Below the pieces are notes generated by a model that saw only the letters and a program-made list of their open reading frames with translations, had not been told where the DNA came from and did not search any database. The position numbers were made by a program, and so were the translations under genes. A stretch of 64,000 nt of DNA, taken from positions 364,111 through 428,110 of the forward strand of contig NQMI01000009.1 of the NCBI GenBank assembly GCA_002270565.1. Direction: 5' to 3'. Origin of the DNA: Stenocarpella maydis (lineage: Eukaryota > Ascomycota > Sordariomycetes > Diaporthales > Diaporthaceae). Each line of letters opens with the position of its first letter. Position 1 is the stretch's first letter. Shown here piece after piece: positions 50,056 through 61,126 of the stretch.

Positions 50056-50756
50056 CAGTCGCAGTGCCCTGATGCATGAGCCGGGGCTCGCTGGCTTGCC
50101 GGCTCAGGATCGAGGCAGATCTGGTCGGGGCCGCATCTCTCGTCTCTACGACGCCACCAAACCACCCATCTCCCAGTCACAAGAGCCGAAGCTCAATGTT
50201 TCTCGGCTGCAATGCCATCTGTGACACAATGGGGGTTCTGCGAGACTCTCCTGTTGTCCCCGGGGCACTCGTCCCCGTCCATGACCTCGCCGCATGTGAG
50301 ATGTGACAGACACGGCCGCGCTGGGGGATGGCATGCATCTTGTTGGGAGGTGCAGTGTTTGTATGACAAATTACCTGTACCACCACAGCCCAGGTGAGGA
50401 GGGCAGGGCCGTCGCGCATTGGAGCTAGGCTCTAGACTTCAGCCTGGAGAGGCGATATCCATCATCTGGCGCAACCACACACACAACACCATCTTATAGT
50501 GAGAATGCCCGGCTGTAGCACCAAAGCACTCTCGCGGTTCCAGTGCAGGACAGACTTGAGACAGCCATGTCGATGCACCGCCGTGACAGGGAGCCGCAAC
50601 ACATATGAGCCTGCAGTGTTCTGTTCTGTGTGCTGATAACATCTCTTCCAGACCAGTACACACACACACGAGCACACACACGCGCGCACTGCTACCCTCT
50701 CACGCAGACAGACACACAGACACGAGGCACAACACACTCGCGCTCTCGCTCGCGCG

Positions 50757-50758
<2 letters not shown>

Positions 50759-50809
<51 letters not shown>

Positions 50810-50818
50810 GCGCGCGCA
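50759..50818. repeat. (CA)n-(CG)n dinucleotide microsatellite
   Basis: About 24 uninterrupted CA units followed by a short (CG)n tract, preceded by CACA- and CTCG-rich sequence from 50,650. Likely hypervariable. Confidence 0.95.
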
Positions 50819-53800
50819 TGCTTTCGTCGGGCGACGCGAGACGAAATAACAACAGCAACAACCACCTTCGGGGGCGGGTGCGTCTGTCTCACTCAGTTGC
50901 AGCAGATCGCACGCCCACACCCCACCTCCCGGTTGCCATAATTTCCCACGCGCAAGATGGTTGAGGGCGAAGTATGATTTTGTCGCGACTGTTGGCCAGC
51001 GGCGTTCCCGCCCAAGATTTCCTTCAGTTTCAGGCCTGCATAGGAGCATGCGTTAGTGAGGGGCACCTTGAGTGTGCCTCCGTCGAAGGGCGGGAGAAAG
51101 CGGCAGAACGATGCACAGCTGTGTGGGCCCCCCCGGGCGCCAAGCTTCGGCCTCCTCCGCCATGATTCTTTTGCCTGTTACCGAGCTACATGCACTCACT
51201 ACGCAAGTACATACGGACTCTGACGCCGACCCCAGTTATGGTGCGCGACAGGTCTGCCTTCTAGAACCCTTCGATCAGATTGCCCGAAGCGGAAGGCCCG
51301 AGGTCGAAACCACTGGGCTGCCAACGTCACGTCGCCCCGTCCTTCGAGATTCGCGAGACTGTTGTGCCATGCCCGGTTGACAAGGGGAGCCACCGTCGAC
51401 GAGGCCCGACGTCACGCCCGGCCCATGGAGCAGATGACTGTCGAATTCTTCGCACATCCCGTAACACAGCGCCCCGCCACCACGAGACATGGTGACATAC
51501 AGTCGCGAGTCGCGAGGCGCTCCGGTCCTCAATGTCGGGCCCCTTTCTCATCTCGCAGACGGAACACGATCGCCTGCTGATCCAGCGTCACCGAGACTGG
51601 GGAATTCGAGGCCTAGCATAGCATAGCCACACGTGAGCCGGTGACCCCCAGGTCGGGGTTACCAGACGCCGGTGCCAATTTCTCGCTGCAGGAGCCTGTC
51701 GGCCGTCTAATTTCCCCTGCAGAAACTCTGCAGTAGAAGCCTCCATCAAACTCCAGAGACGGGGGCCTCGGATCCGACTAGCCTGGACGACACCCTTTCC
51801 CAACCCGCCGACCGCAGTCCAAGACCTCTCGGCTCTGGGACCACCAGCAGATTCCCTCTGCCGCTCCCATCCTCCTTCCTGTCTTGTCAAACGCGATTCC
51901 CTGGCTGAAATCTCTGCAGCCCCTCAGTATCATTCCTCCCCACCACGAGGCTGACACACGAGCTGAGGTAGCCACGACGTGTACGGCCTCGATTGGGTTC
52001 AACTTTAGACAGACCCCCCCCGGTCGTAGGGCCCTCCGAAAGGACAAGCTACCGTACCAGCCAATTCAGACAACCATGGTGTGCCGGCGTAATGCGTCGT
52101 ATCGCAAGCCGCTCTGACACCGGCCGCTCACCCTGCTGAGGGAATGAGTCTGGACCAGTGGCCGCACAAGGCCTGGCAATCGCCGGGGCGGGCTCACCGA
52201 GAGAGAGACGAGCACTGGAAGCTTGAATGCCTGCGTGCCCCGAGAAGGTGCCCCGTTTCGCTCCTTGACCTTCTCACAGCACCTGGAAAAGCCCAATTAG
52301 CATTGCGCCCCTACTCATCCCCATATGACACCGGCTTCTTGGCGGGGAGACCGGGAAAGGGAGGGAGAGACACATGTGTACCAGAGACACCCAGCCCTGC
52401 GCGCCCTGGGGCCGGTCTCAGCCCACGCCTGCCGCATCTGATGATGGGGCGCACGCAGAGAGGGGGTCCTGCCCACCGGCCGGAGCCAGAGTGTTGGGGT
52501 GAGCCTGTCTCAGGAGATTGTCCATCGTGTAGAAGAGCGACGTCTCTTTACGCACGCTGAGACTCTCTCAGGGGTCCCTGCTCGCACCTCCGCGGGTCTG
52601 GATACCACACACAATACAACACGTACACACCTGCACCACTGAAACAAACACAGCAGGGGAGTCATTATGCTCCCATGGGAGGTTTAACTGCCATGCGCAT
52701 GCGCGGAAGTGTTGCTACAGGAGGCTGGTCTCGTCGCCGGCCCCTAGGGACACGATGTGAACTTGACAACCCGGCCAAGTATCTACAAAGCTCTTCATGC
52801 AAACCGTCCGGTCTTCTCTTTGGGAAAATTCTCGTCTCCCCTTTTCTACTCCGAAACACGACGCGCCAAAGCCGAGCCTCGAGTCGAACCTCGTCTCGAC
52901 ATAGACACCCCCGCCCCCGGGGTATCAATAGACATACAGCCGAATGGCTCAGAGACATGACACCGCGGTGCTCTATTGGGGGCGGGGGGCAGGGACTCGC
53001 TCACTTGCTCGGCGGCCGGTCGGCCCTCGCCGCATCCCCAAGATTGCAGGGTCCGACAAGTGACATTTATCGCGACGTTGAGGCTTTCGACCGTAATCTG
53101 TAGTACTTGTGGCAGGGCCAACCCCCTGGATCAACGCATACCCGTAGGTGGTGAGTGATGTGAAATGAAAGGGCCCCCCCCCATTCCGCCCCGAAAGAAC
53201 GAGTCACCAGGCAAAAACCCCACCAGCGGACGCAAGGCTGGGAGGCATGATGGGGGGGGGGCCCAGTGTCACAGCGGCCGGGCCCGAGCCTAATTCTACA
53301 TGCGGACATGGGGGAGCTCCTTTCGGTCTACCTGCCAAGCTCGGCCGATGCGCATCTCTTGCAGAGCATACGAAGGAATGTGAAAAGGAAAGTATTCTAA
53401 AAGGATTGCATCAGACCGCAAGGGGGGAGGGGGGCGGGAACGGCCTTGTTAGGCTTTCCCAATGGGGCACATCCGAATGCCGGTCGGCCGAACGAGTGTG
53501 CGGACGTGTAATGTGCGAGTGAGGGTGTATGTGAGAGAGCATGCGTATGTCTGTATGCAAGTCATTTCTCCACCGGCGATCCTACAGAGCCAAACAGCCT
53601 TCAAGCCCCTCCCCTCTCCCCTTCTATGCAACCCCCCTGCCTGGCCGACTCTTTTCGTCAAAGCCCAATACTCTCGCAGATTCGGGTGTCGGACGCGAAA
53701 CCGGAAGGGAGTTGGACCCTGTTACCTCGACGTAGGGAGTATTGGAGCACGGGAGGGTGGGAGAGGAGGAGGGAGGGGGGGGGACCGGTGAGCGGGAGAT

Positions 53801-54048
53801 TATACTTCTCGAAACAACACGTTGCACGAAAACGCCCGTCTCATGGTCTATCGTTCATCTCCGTGTAAATGAGGGCATGACGCATGTGTCGTGTCTCCCA
53901 TGCCCGACAGGGATAGGCGCCAACTCCTGCAATCGAGGAACCCGCGTCTGTGTCATGAGCCTGCTCTTCTGCCTTCCCCATATCGTCTCGTCACGTCGCG
54001 CAGCTGGGCCTTTGTAATTGCGGGGTATGATGACGTCGGGTCACTCTC

Positions 54049-55222
54049 TCACCGGCGCATGCTGCCGATAATCTCCCTCTGCGCGTCCCTGTCCTTCTGG
54101 CCCTCGCTCAGGCTGCCCGCCGACCTCAGGTCGCCCACCACGTCCTTTGCCTTGCCGAAGTACACCTCCTGCAGAAGGTTGCGCATCTTGAGCTCCATGT
54201 CCTCGACCAGGCGGCCAATGTTGGCGATGTGGCTCTCGTCCGTCTCCACCGGCAGCTCCTGCTCGATCTGCCGCGTCATGTTGCCGCTCAGGTCCATCTC
54301 GCCCAGGGTGACGTTGGCGCTGGCGGCCAGGCTGAGCATCACGGTCGAGGTCATCCGGTAGTTTGTCGTGCGGCCTCGCTCGGAGGCCTCGAAGACGTGG
54401 ATCGAGTCCCAGACACCGCTGCTGCTGCCGCCGGACGGGGAGGCTGGGCGGAGGGTGAGACATGTCAGTTTAACTTGTTGAGGCAGTCGTATACGCAGGG
54501 AGAGACACGGGGGTCTCGGGGAGAAAAGGCGCTGATGAGAGAGAGACCGCCCTCGCTTATAGCCGATTTCTCCTCGGTGCCGTCAGGCCATCCAGATCCT
54601 CCCGCCCCTCAACGGCACGTTCGGGGAGACAAGAACTCACACTTCTTCAACAGCACCACGCCGGCAAAACCGTCGTCCAGATTCCACAGGTAGACACTGG
54701 AGACCCCGCCCTCGTAGTACAGCTCGCGGTAGATGTCAAAGGCCTCGTTCGCCTTGACTTCCATCTTCCTCACGCGCTCGCCGGGGACAGCCCCCTCACC
54801 CGCGCCGTCGTTGCCACCGGCGCCCACGCCACCGGGCCCAGCCTCGTCCAGGGGCGGGTCGAACTGGTTGGACCAGGGCGAGCGGTACGAGTCGCCATCG
54901 CGGTTGTAGTCGCAGAGCAGGTAGTCGCGGCCGGACTGCTTGCAGCGCTTGACGACAAGAGGCTGGTCGACGGACGACAGTAGGTCCTCTGTCAGGTCTG
55001 GAGCGAGGCGGATGATGTAGTCGAGGTTGCGCTGGGTGTGCTTTGGGTTGAGGCGGCGGAGGAGATCGCTGGACGGGGGATCCGGGAGTTGTCAGCCTTT
55101 GGAAGTCAAGGTGAGGAGGCACGGGCACAGGCATGACTGCTTGGTTGCTGGCCTGCCACTCAGGGGGTGTGGTTGGGAGGTTAGACCTACAGGGCGGAGT
55201 CGAATGGATCTGCCGCAGACAT
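54049..55222 (-). CDS. cap2: F-actin-capping protein subunit beta
   Basis: Three exons: 55,191-55,222, 54,641-55,068 and 54,049-54,443, giving 284 residues. Introns are 122 and 197 nt (GTAGGT/TCCAG and GTGAGT/CCCAG). The start [20 protein letters not shown] is the family's typical N-terminus, followed by [17 protein letters not shown], the conserved [18 protein letters not shown], a Gly/Ala-rich insertion around residues 90-105, then [19 protein letters not shown] and [10 protein letters not shown]. The last exon has [35 protein letters not shown] and [18 protein letters not shown]. The beta subunit pairs with the alpha subunit and caps the barbed ends of actin filaments, controlling filament growth in cortical patches. 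The Gly-rich insert is a fungal variation. It shares a divergent promoter region with the DPP3 gene. Confidence 0.95.
54444..54640 (-). other. Intron 2 of capping protein beta gene
   Basis: 197 nt, GTGAGT donor and CGCCCAG acceptor, inside a Ser codon between LLKK and SPSGG. Confidence 0.9.
55069..55190 (-). other. Intron 1 of capping protein beta gene
   Basis: 122 nt, GTAGGT donor and CGTCCAG acceptor. It separates a 32-nt first coding exon from the rest. Such a short first exon is easily missed by gene finders. Confidence 0.9.
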
Positions 55223-56253
55223 GGTGGGTGGTGCTAGGGGGTTCACAACAGAGTTTCCGGGAAGACTAATTCAAGAGGGAGGGAATTGACGTGCAAGTGA
55301 TGCTGGGCAGGTTGGATAGGTTCGCAGCTGGGGCTGGTTGGTAGGGAAGGGCAGGGAGGTGGTGTGTATGGATGGATGTCGGCGGTTGCAGGAGGTCCAA
55401 GCTGTTGTTAGCTACACCGACGTTAAGGGTGCCCCTCAAGCTGCCCCTCCAATCCCTGGGGTTCTCTGACCCCCCTGTCGCTGATTGAGGCTGCGAATCT
55501 CAAGCCGCTTCCCCGGATTCTGTTAGACCGATACCTCGCATCTTGCCACGGCAGATCTTGTCCCTGTGGAACGCTGCGGCCGTGCAGCCCATTGATTCAA
55601 TGTCCTGCTCCTGCTCCTAGAGCCTGCCTCTCCTGGCCATACATGGGCAGACCGACAGACTGCCTCTCTGCTGTGTATACTCATGATTAATGCCACGTGG
55701 ATTATGTATACTCCGTAGTCAAGTCACACCACGGCGAGACAAGACAACCCGACAGACGGGCTCGCTGTCCTCCCATGTGCTGTCACCTATCCAGGTACCT
55801 CCTTAAGCGTACATGGTGAGCCGGAATTTGTAAACAGCCCACAACACTAAAGGGTCATTATAATAATATCATTGATGCTGGTAACTTGTGGGGATTTCAA
55901 ACCAGGGAGAGAAGGTCTGAGGGTTGGGCAGGATGTGAGGCCGGCTAGTCGCGGGTGTGTAATGCCCTAACAAGCGGACCCGTTTTGCGCTGATGGCAGC
56001 GACCTGCCCACCTGGGGCACTCGAGCGACGGAAGCTATAACGTGTGGGAACGTTGGATTCCAGTAACGGCATAATAGACCTGCGGCACCTGCGCTTGGAG
56101 GCCGAGAGGACGGCATGATAAATGCATCGCCTTCCCTTCTCCTCAGCAAGGACAGCAGCTCGCATCAGACTCGTCTCACCGGGCCCCATCGCACTCAAAA
56201 CACCCCTCCTTGCTGCCACCAGAGCCGCCCAACCCACAAAACGGTCCCTCACC
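55223..56253. promoter_or_regulatory. Divergent intergenic region between capping protein beta and DPP3
   Basis: About 1.03 kb between two start codons facing away from each other, so it must hold both promoters and 5' UTRs. An AT-rich patch lies at about 55,855-55,875. No individual binding site can be assigned with confidence. The last 130 bp are also open in frame with DPP3. Confidence 0.6.
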
Positions 56254-58682
56254 ATGGACGCCAAAGAAATCTCCAGCTACCTGGCAGACTCGCCTCCAAC
56301 CGTCGTGCGCCTCGAGATCGCCAAGCACTTTGACGCCCTGACCGATAGGCAGAAGAGATATGCCCACTACATCAGCAAGTGAGTCCGTCCGTTCAACGCT
56401 CGCTTCCGCACAGTGGCGCCCTCCCACCAGGCAACCCTTCTCCGGGATGGACCTGCTCCGGGAGAAACTCGTGGGACGACCTAGGACCCTCTCAAACCAC
56501 TGACACTGCGACCAGAGCTGCCTTTGCCGGCCAGCGCATCACCCTGAGACAGGTGTCCCCGGAGTCTGAGCCCGTCTTTGACTTCATCATCTCCCTGCAC
56601 AAGAGCTGCAATGGTGACTGGAAGGCTCTCGGCCAGAAGGCCGGCATCGCCGACGAGGACCTGACCTATTTCCTGCAGTGGGCCGCCCAATTCCTCGGCA
56701 ACGGGTGAGTGAGAGCGGCCATGACGTGGCGCACTTCTTCCTCAAGTCCCTCATTTCGCGGTCGTATTGACTGACAGCCTGTAGTGGCAACTACAAGTCA
56801 TTCGGCGACAAGAAGTTTATTCCGAGATGCAAGGAGAGCGATGTCGACAAACTGGCCTCCACATCGCCTGAGGCCGAAAAGTTCTACAGGGCAACCGAGG
56901 GTGGCATTTTCTCAGCCAGCAAGCCCGGCTTGATGCACTTGGGCTACCCGGATGATGGCCATCTGACCACCTACTACCCCGACTCCCCAGATATCACCAA
57001 GGCCGAGGTCGGGGCCGTTGCCGACTTCATGGAGAAGAAGGGCCTGTTGCCTGAAAACACCAGGCTGAGGAAGACTAAGGATGGGGTCTTCGAGATTCTC
57101 ATCGCTTCAGCTCAAACCAGCCTACCTTCCGAGGGAGGTGACATTGGAAAGGAGACCGAGTTCAAGGTGGAAGATGGCGCTCTGGCTGGCAAGACCATCA
57201 AGCTTGTTTATGGAGATCACGCCCGGGAGATGTCCATCATTGCCAAGAACATCTCCCAGGCCGCCGAGAACGCAGACAACGATATCCAGAAGAAGATGCA
57301 TCTCGAGTATGCAAAGTCCTTCGACAACGGCTCCTTGCTGGCCTTCAAGGATAGCCAGCGGTACTGGATCCGGGACAAGGGCCCTGACGTGGAGACTAAC
57401 ATTGGCTTCATCGAGACGTACCGCGACCCCGCCGGCGTGCGCGGCGAGTGGGAGGGCTTCGCCGCTGTGGTGAACAAGGAGCGGACCCGAGCCTTTGGCG
57501 AGCTTGTCAGCTCGGCACCCAAGCTGATCCCCCTCTTGCCGTGGGCCGCCGATTTCGAGAAGGACAAGTTTCTTGCCCCCGACTTCACCTCCCTCGAGGT
57601 TCTGTCTTTTGCAGGATCAGGGATCCCAGCTGGAATCAACATCCCCAACTACGACGACATCAGGCAGTCGGAAGGATTCAAGAACGTCTCGCTCGGCAAT
57701 GTTCTCGGCGCCAAAGCCCCCAACGAGAAGATCCCTTTCATCCGGGATGAGGACCTCGAGGTGTACCAGAAGTACCGCGATGCTGCCTTTGAGGTCCAGG
57801 TTGGTCTGCACGAGCTGACGGGTCACGGATGTGGCAAGCTTCTCCAAGAGACCTCTCCCGGTGTCTTCAACTTCGACAAGGAAAACCCGCCAATCAGCCC
57901 CCTCACCAACAAGCCCATCACATCGTGGTACAAGCCCGGACAGACCTGGGGCTCCGTCTTTGGTGGCCTGGCCGGAGCCTATGAGGAGTGCAGGGCTGAG
58001 CTGGTTGCGATGTATCTGAGCTGCGAATTCCCCGTGCTCAAGATCTTTGGGTTCGGAGACGGCACTGAGAAGATGGACGGCGACGCAGGCGACCTTCTGT
58101 ACGCCTCGTACTTGTCTATGGCCCGGGCTGGTCTGGCCTCGGTCGAGTTCTGGGATCCCAAAAGCCAGAAGTGGGGACAGCCGCACTGCCAGGCGCGATT
58201 TGCCATCCTCAAGAGCTTCCTGCAGGCCGGCGAGGACTTTTGCAAGCTGGAGTCCTCGGCTGATGATCTGTCAGACCTGAAGATCAAGCTCAACCGAGAC
58301 TTGATCCTCACCAAGGGTCGCAAGGGTAAGCATCACCTCAACAGTTCTGACTCGTGGACCTACACCAGCAGCCTAGATGCTAACAATTCATTTTCTTTTA
58401 GCCGTGGGAGACATGTTGCAAAAGATCCACATCTACAAGTCCACCGCCGATGTCGGCCAGGGCGTCAAGTATTTCGCCGGGGAGATGTCCGCCGTCGGCC
58501 TCGACTACTGGGGCACCAAGGTCCGCGATGTTGTGGTCGCCAATGCGCAGCCCCGCAAGATCTTTGTCCAGGCTAACACTTACCTCGACAAGGCAACGGG
58601 TAATGTGACGTGCAAGCAGTACGAGCCCACGCTGGAGGGCATGATACAGAGCTGGGCCGAGCGCGAGGAGCACCGGCAATAG
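56254..58682 (+). CDS. DPP3: Dipeptidyl peptidase III (M49 zinc metallopeptidase)
   Basis: Four exons: 56,254-56,378, 56,516-56,704, 56,785-58,325 and 58,402-58,682, giving 711 residues, the usual family length. The enzyme removes dipeptides from the N-terminus of small peptides in the cytosol. The M49 zinc motif HELTGH is at residues 447-452 and the second motif EECRAE at 505-510. By comparison with the human enzyme, His447, His452 and Glu506 should bind zinc and Glu448 should be catalytic. Other family blocks are RYAHYISK, DFIISLHKSCNGDW, GFIETYRDPAGVRGEWEGF, NIPNYDDIR, the terminal VRDVVVANAQPRKIFVQANT and TLEGMIQSWAER. The start MDAKEISSYL has a good context (CTCACCATGG). An in-frame upstream ATG at 56,122 would add 44 residues rich in Arg, Ser and Ala, possibly a mitochondrial presequence or only 5' UTR. 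Confidence 0.95.
56379..56515 (+). other. Intron 1 of DPP3 gene
   Basis: 137 nt, GTGAGT donor and CGACCAG acceptor. The Lys codon is split between exons. Confidence 0.9.
56705..56784 (+). other. Intron 2 of DPP3 gene
   Basis: 80 nt, GTGAGT donor and CTGTAG acceptor. Splicing joins QFLGN-G to GNYKSFGDKKFIPR. Confidence 0.9.
58326..58401 (+). other. Intron 3 of DPP3 gene
   Basis: 76 nt, GTAAGC donor and TTCTTTTAG acceptor. Splicing joins LTKGRK to AVGDMLQKIHIYKS. Without removal the frame ends prematurely. Confidence 0.92.
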
Positions 58683-59462
58683 GGACGGCAGACGACGGGC
58701 TCGGTCGTGGGCAGCGGGACTCACTTCCTGCTCTGACCTGATGGGCGCGGGTTTGGGATATCTGACCTGAAGGTCTCATACATGACCGCCGCCGCAGATA
58801 AAAATGAAACCAAAGTAACCGAGTCCACTTATATCTGTATGTGTTGCTGACTGATCAAATGTCGAGTTTGCAATGCGTGACGTACTAGCAAAACCCCCCA
58901 CATGCGGACCGCAACGGCACGGGCTCGGCGCTTAGTCGCCAGTCTCACGAGCTTCTGGCGCGCACACGTCTATATTGGGGATATGCCCTAGATGCTCGGC
59001 ACCATGCTGGGTTCATGCGTCCCGTAGGAGTTCTGTCTGCCCATCGCTCACACTCGCAATCACACACAGCCAGATATGTCTTTCTTGGGCCATCTCGACC
59101 AGGTCCTCTTCTCCTTGTCATCGTTTCATGTCCTCATTCGTGCAAAAGGTTCGGCACACGGGACCACTGAAACTTCGCTGTGACCGGTTCTGTCTTGGTT
59201 TGTTTGTTTTTGTGTGATCTTTGGTAGAATTCCCTCATTACAGACGCCGCGATGAACCGTAATCTTCGACGTGGAAGATGCAAGTGGCCTAGCCGTAGGT
59301 CATCCCTAATTCCGATTTCCACGAATGCCGCTCTGTAAACCCCTCCCTAAAAAAGCAAAGTTTCATCTTTTTTAACCGGAGGGCGTTTTTCTTGTATTGT
59401 GTGTCGTCTCCCGTCGTGCGCCGCGCCCCCCTTGTTCCCAACCATCAACAGCTTGACGTAAT
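58683..59462. other. Convergent intergenic region, shared 3' ends
   Basis: 780 bp between the stop codons of DPP3 (+) and eL6 (-). It should contain both polyadenylation regions. An A-rich stretch (GATAAAAATGAAACC at about 58,797) is a plausible 3'-processing element for DPP3. No other gene was seen. Confidence 0.5.
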
Positions 59463-60523
59463 CTACCACTTCATCTCGTGGGGCTTGTCGCCCTTGCGCA
59501 GGCTGAAGGAGGAGGCTAGGTAGCTCGCGAGGAACTCGACCTTCTTGATGTTGGCCAGCAGGGACTTGTCGATCGCCTTCTGGTCCGCTGCCCGGGTGGA
59601 GGAGATCTCCTTCTTCTGCAAGACACAAACTTGTTAGCCCCAGTCTCCTCTGCATGTTGCCCAACCCATCCTCCTTGGATCCGCGGGCACCAGTCGTCCG
59701 GGTGGTTCGTCCGTACCTGTGGCTTCTCCCCCTGCTTGAAGAAAGCCTCCTCGCCAGCCTTCTCCTTGGACTTCTCTCCGACGAAGTACTTGGGCTGGGC
59801 GATCTCGTCGATCTTCTTCTCGTCGACTCCGGCCAGGTCAACCTTCTGGGATGTGGCGATGACGTAGCGGGCGTTGACCCTGCGCAGTGGCACGCCGTTG
59901 ATCTTGAAGGGACCGGTAACGAGGAGGACACCCTGGTCGAGGGTCTTCAGGAGGACGACGCGCTTGCCACGGAAACGGCCAGCGAGGAGGATCAGGATGG
60001 TGCCGGGCTGCAGCGACTTGCGAGGCTGCCAGGGGCGGGTGGCCTTGCGGACCTGTGTTTGAAAATCAAGTTAGCTACTATGCCGCGTGGTTTGTTTATG
60101 CGACCAGATGCATCGAGTCCCGGGTATCCCGCCCTATTTCTGTCGCACTGTTCCTGAGCGTTGCCTGGCCTTCATTTCGGATGTGTTGTCGGGGGTCGGC
60201 CTCCTGTCGCATTGCCGTTGTTGCTGGTTGCTGGTGCTGCCTGTCGCTGCTGCCGTCGTCGTTTCCATTCGAGTCAAATGGCTCTGCTCATCGCGGCGCG
60301 TACTCGGCTCCACAGAGTCCATTGATATCGCTGAATTTCCTCGCGTCCGCAGAACCCAAGCACCTCGACAGCCGGGGCATTCCTCATCTCGAGCAGATCG
60401 CACACGTACCTTGCGAGGCTGGGCATCGGCCTCAGCAGGGTACCACTTCTGGGCCTTCTCGGAGTGGTGAGGGACCGTCCGGGTGCCCTTGCCAAACGTC
60501 TTGGTCTCAACCTTCGCCGACAT
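59463..60523 (-). CDS. rpl6: 60S ribosomal protein L6 (eL6)
   Basis: Three exons: 60,410-60,523, 59,717-60,052 and 59,463-59,615, giving 200 residues. Introns are 357 and 101 nt, both phase 0, with GTACGT/CACAG and GTACGG/TGCAG borders. The N-terminus [20 protein letters not shown] is basic and followed by [12 protein letters not shown]. The core of eL6 is [60 protein letters not shown] and [13 protein letters not shown]; then comes a Lys/Glu-rich linker and the terminal [20 protein letters not shown] and GDKPHEMKW. The protein is a structural component of the large cytosolic ribosomal subunit. A long first intron close to the start codon is common in fungal ribosomal protein genes. It shares a divergent promoter with Rpn13. 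Confidence 0.96.
59616..59716 (-). other. Intron 2 of eL6 gene
   Basis: 101 nt, GTACGG donor and CTTGCAG acceptor. Splicing joins KQGEKPQ to KKEISSTR. Confidence 0.9.
60053..60409 (-). other. Intron 1 of eL6 gene
   Basis: 357 nt, GTACGTGTG donor and AACACAG acceptor, the longest intron in the window. Ribosomal protein introns can host snoRNAs, but I see no clear C/D or H/ACA box set here. Confidence 0.9.
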
Positions 60524-61126
60524 TTTGAATTGATGGAGGGGTTAGTGGTGAAGGCGAAGGAAAGGAAACGAAAGGTGGTGCTGTCGTCGTCGTCGTCTTG
60601 AAGAGTTGCTGGGGGGCGGGTCGGGGTTCGCGATAAGCCAGAAAATCCAGAAAACCACTTGGTGCGGCGCTGGGGGAGCCTCGCACTAACAATTTCTGGG
60701 CGCGCGAACGGAATAAGTAGAGCTCCGATCTCCTGGGTTTTTTGAGCAGCCCAGTGGTCTCCCCTCCCGGCCTACAAGCTTGGGTGGGGGCAGGCACTGC
60801 AGCTCCCGGCTGGCACGTTTTTTCAGACGGCTGCTGCCAGCTGGCAAGCACAACCAGTGGGTTCTTTCCTCTGTCGAGGCTGCCTGCCCCCCTCACCCCT
60901 GTCCGCAACACGTCAGGGACCGCAGCCTTCCCGCTGGGGGTGCTTGGCTGGAGCTCCATCGAAGCTGCCGCCTGCAAGGCCGGATCTACGATCTTCACAC
61001 TCTCGACAACAAGCTACTCTCGCATCAACGGGCCTCCTTGACGTTGGAAACTCTTCGTTCTTCGTTCTGCCCTTCTCCCAGACTGAAAACATAGCCCCTG
61101 GATTCTCCTCGCCCAGTCCGTCAGCC
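60524..61126. promoter_or_regulatory. Divergent promoter region of eL6 and Rpn13
   Basis: 603 bp between opposing start codons, so both promoters must lie here. A short GTC/GAC trinucleotide run is at about 60,583-60,598 in the eL6 leader, and C/T-rich stretches flank both starts. No specific factor site is claimed. Confidence 0.65.

Larger units (their letters stand above)
48106..54048. other. Long gene-free interval of balanced base composition
   Basis: About 5.9 kb between two minus-strand genes. Both strands show many short overlapping open frames typical of GC-rich noncoding DNA, and none carries a domain motif or sensible exon structure. The left end should hold the promoter and 5' UTR of the epimerase-like gene. 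Several microsatellites lie at 49.4-50.8 kb. A noncoding RNA or a gene with very short exons cannot be excluded. Confidence 0.55.

Noticed and set aside
50462..51049. 195-codon minus-strand frame with a Cys/Val repeat
   Set aside because: The repeat is the CA microsatellite read in translation; the rest has no recognisable feature and overlaps equally long frames on the other strand.
53891..54361. 156-codon plus-strand frame and neighbours
   Set aside because: They overlap the last exon of the capping protein beta gene on the opposite strand.
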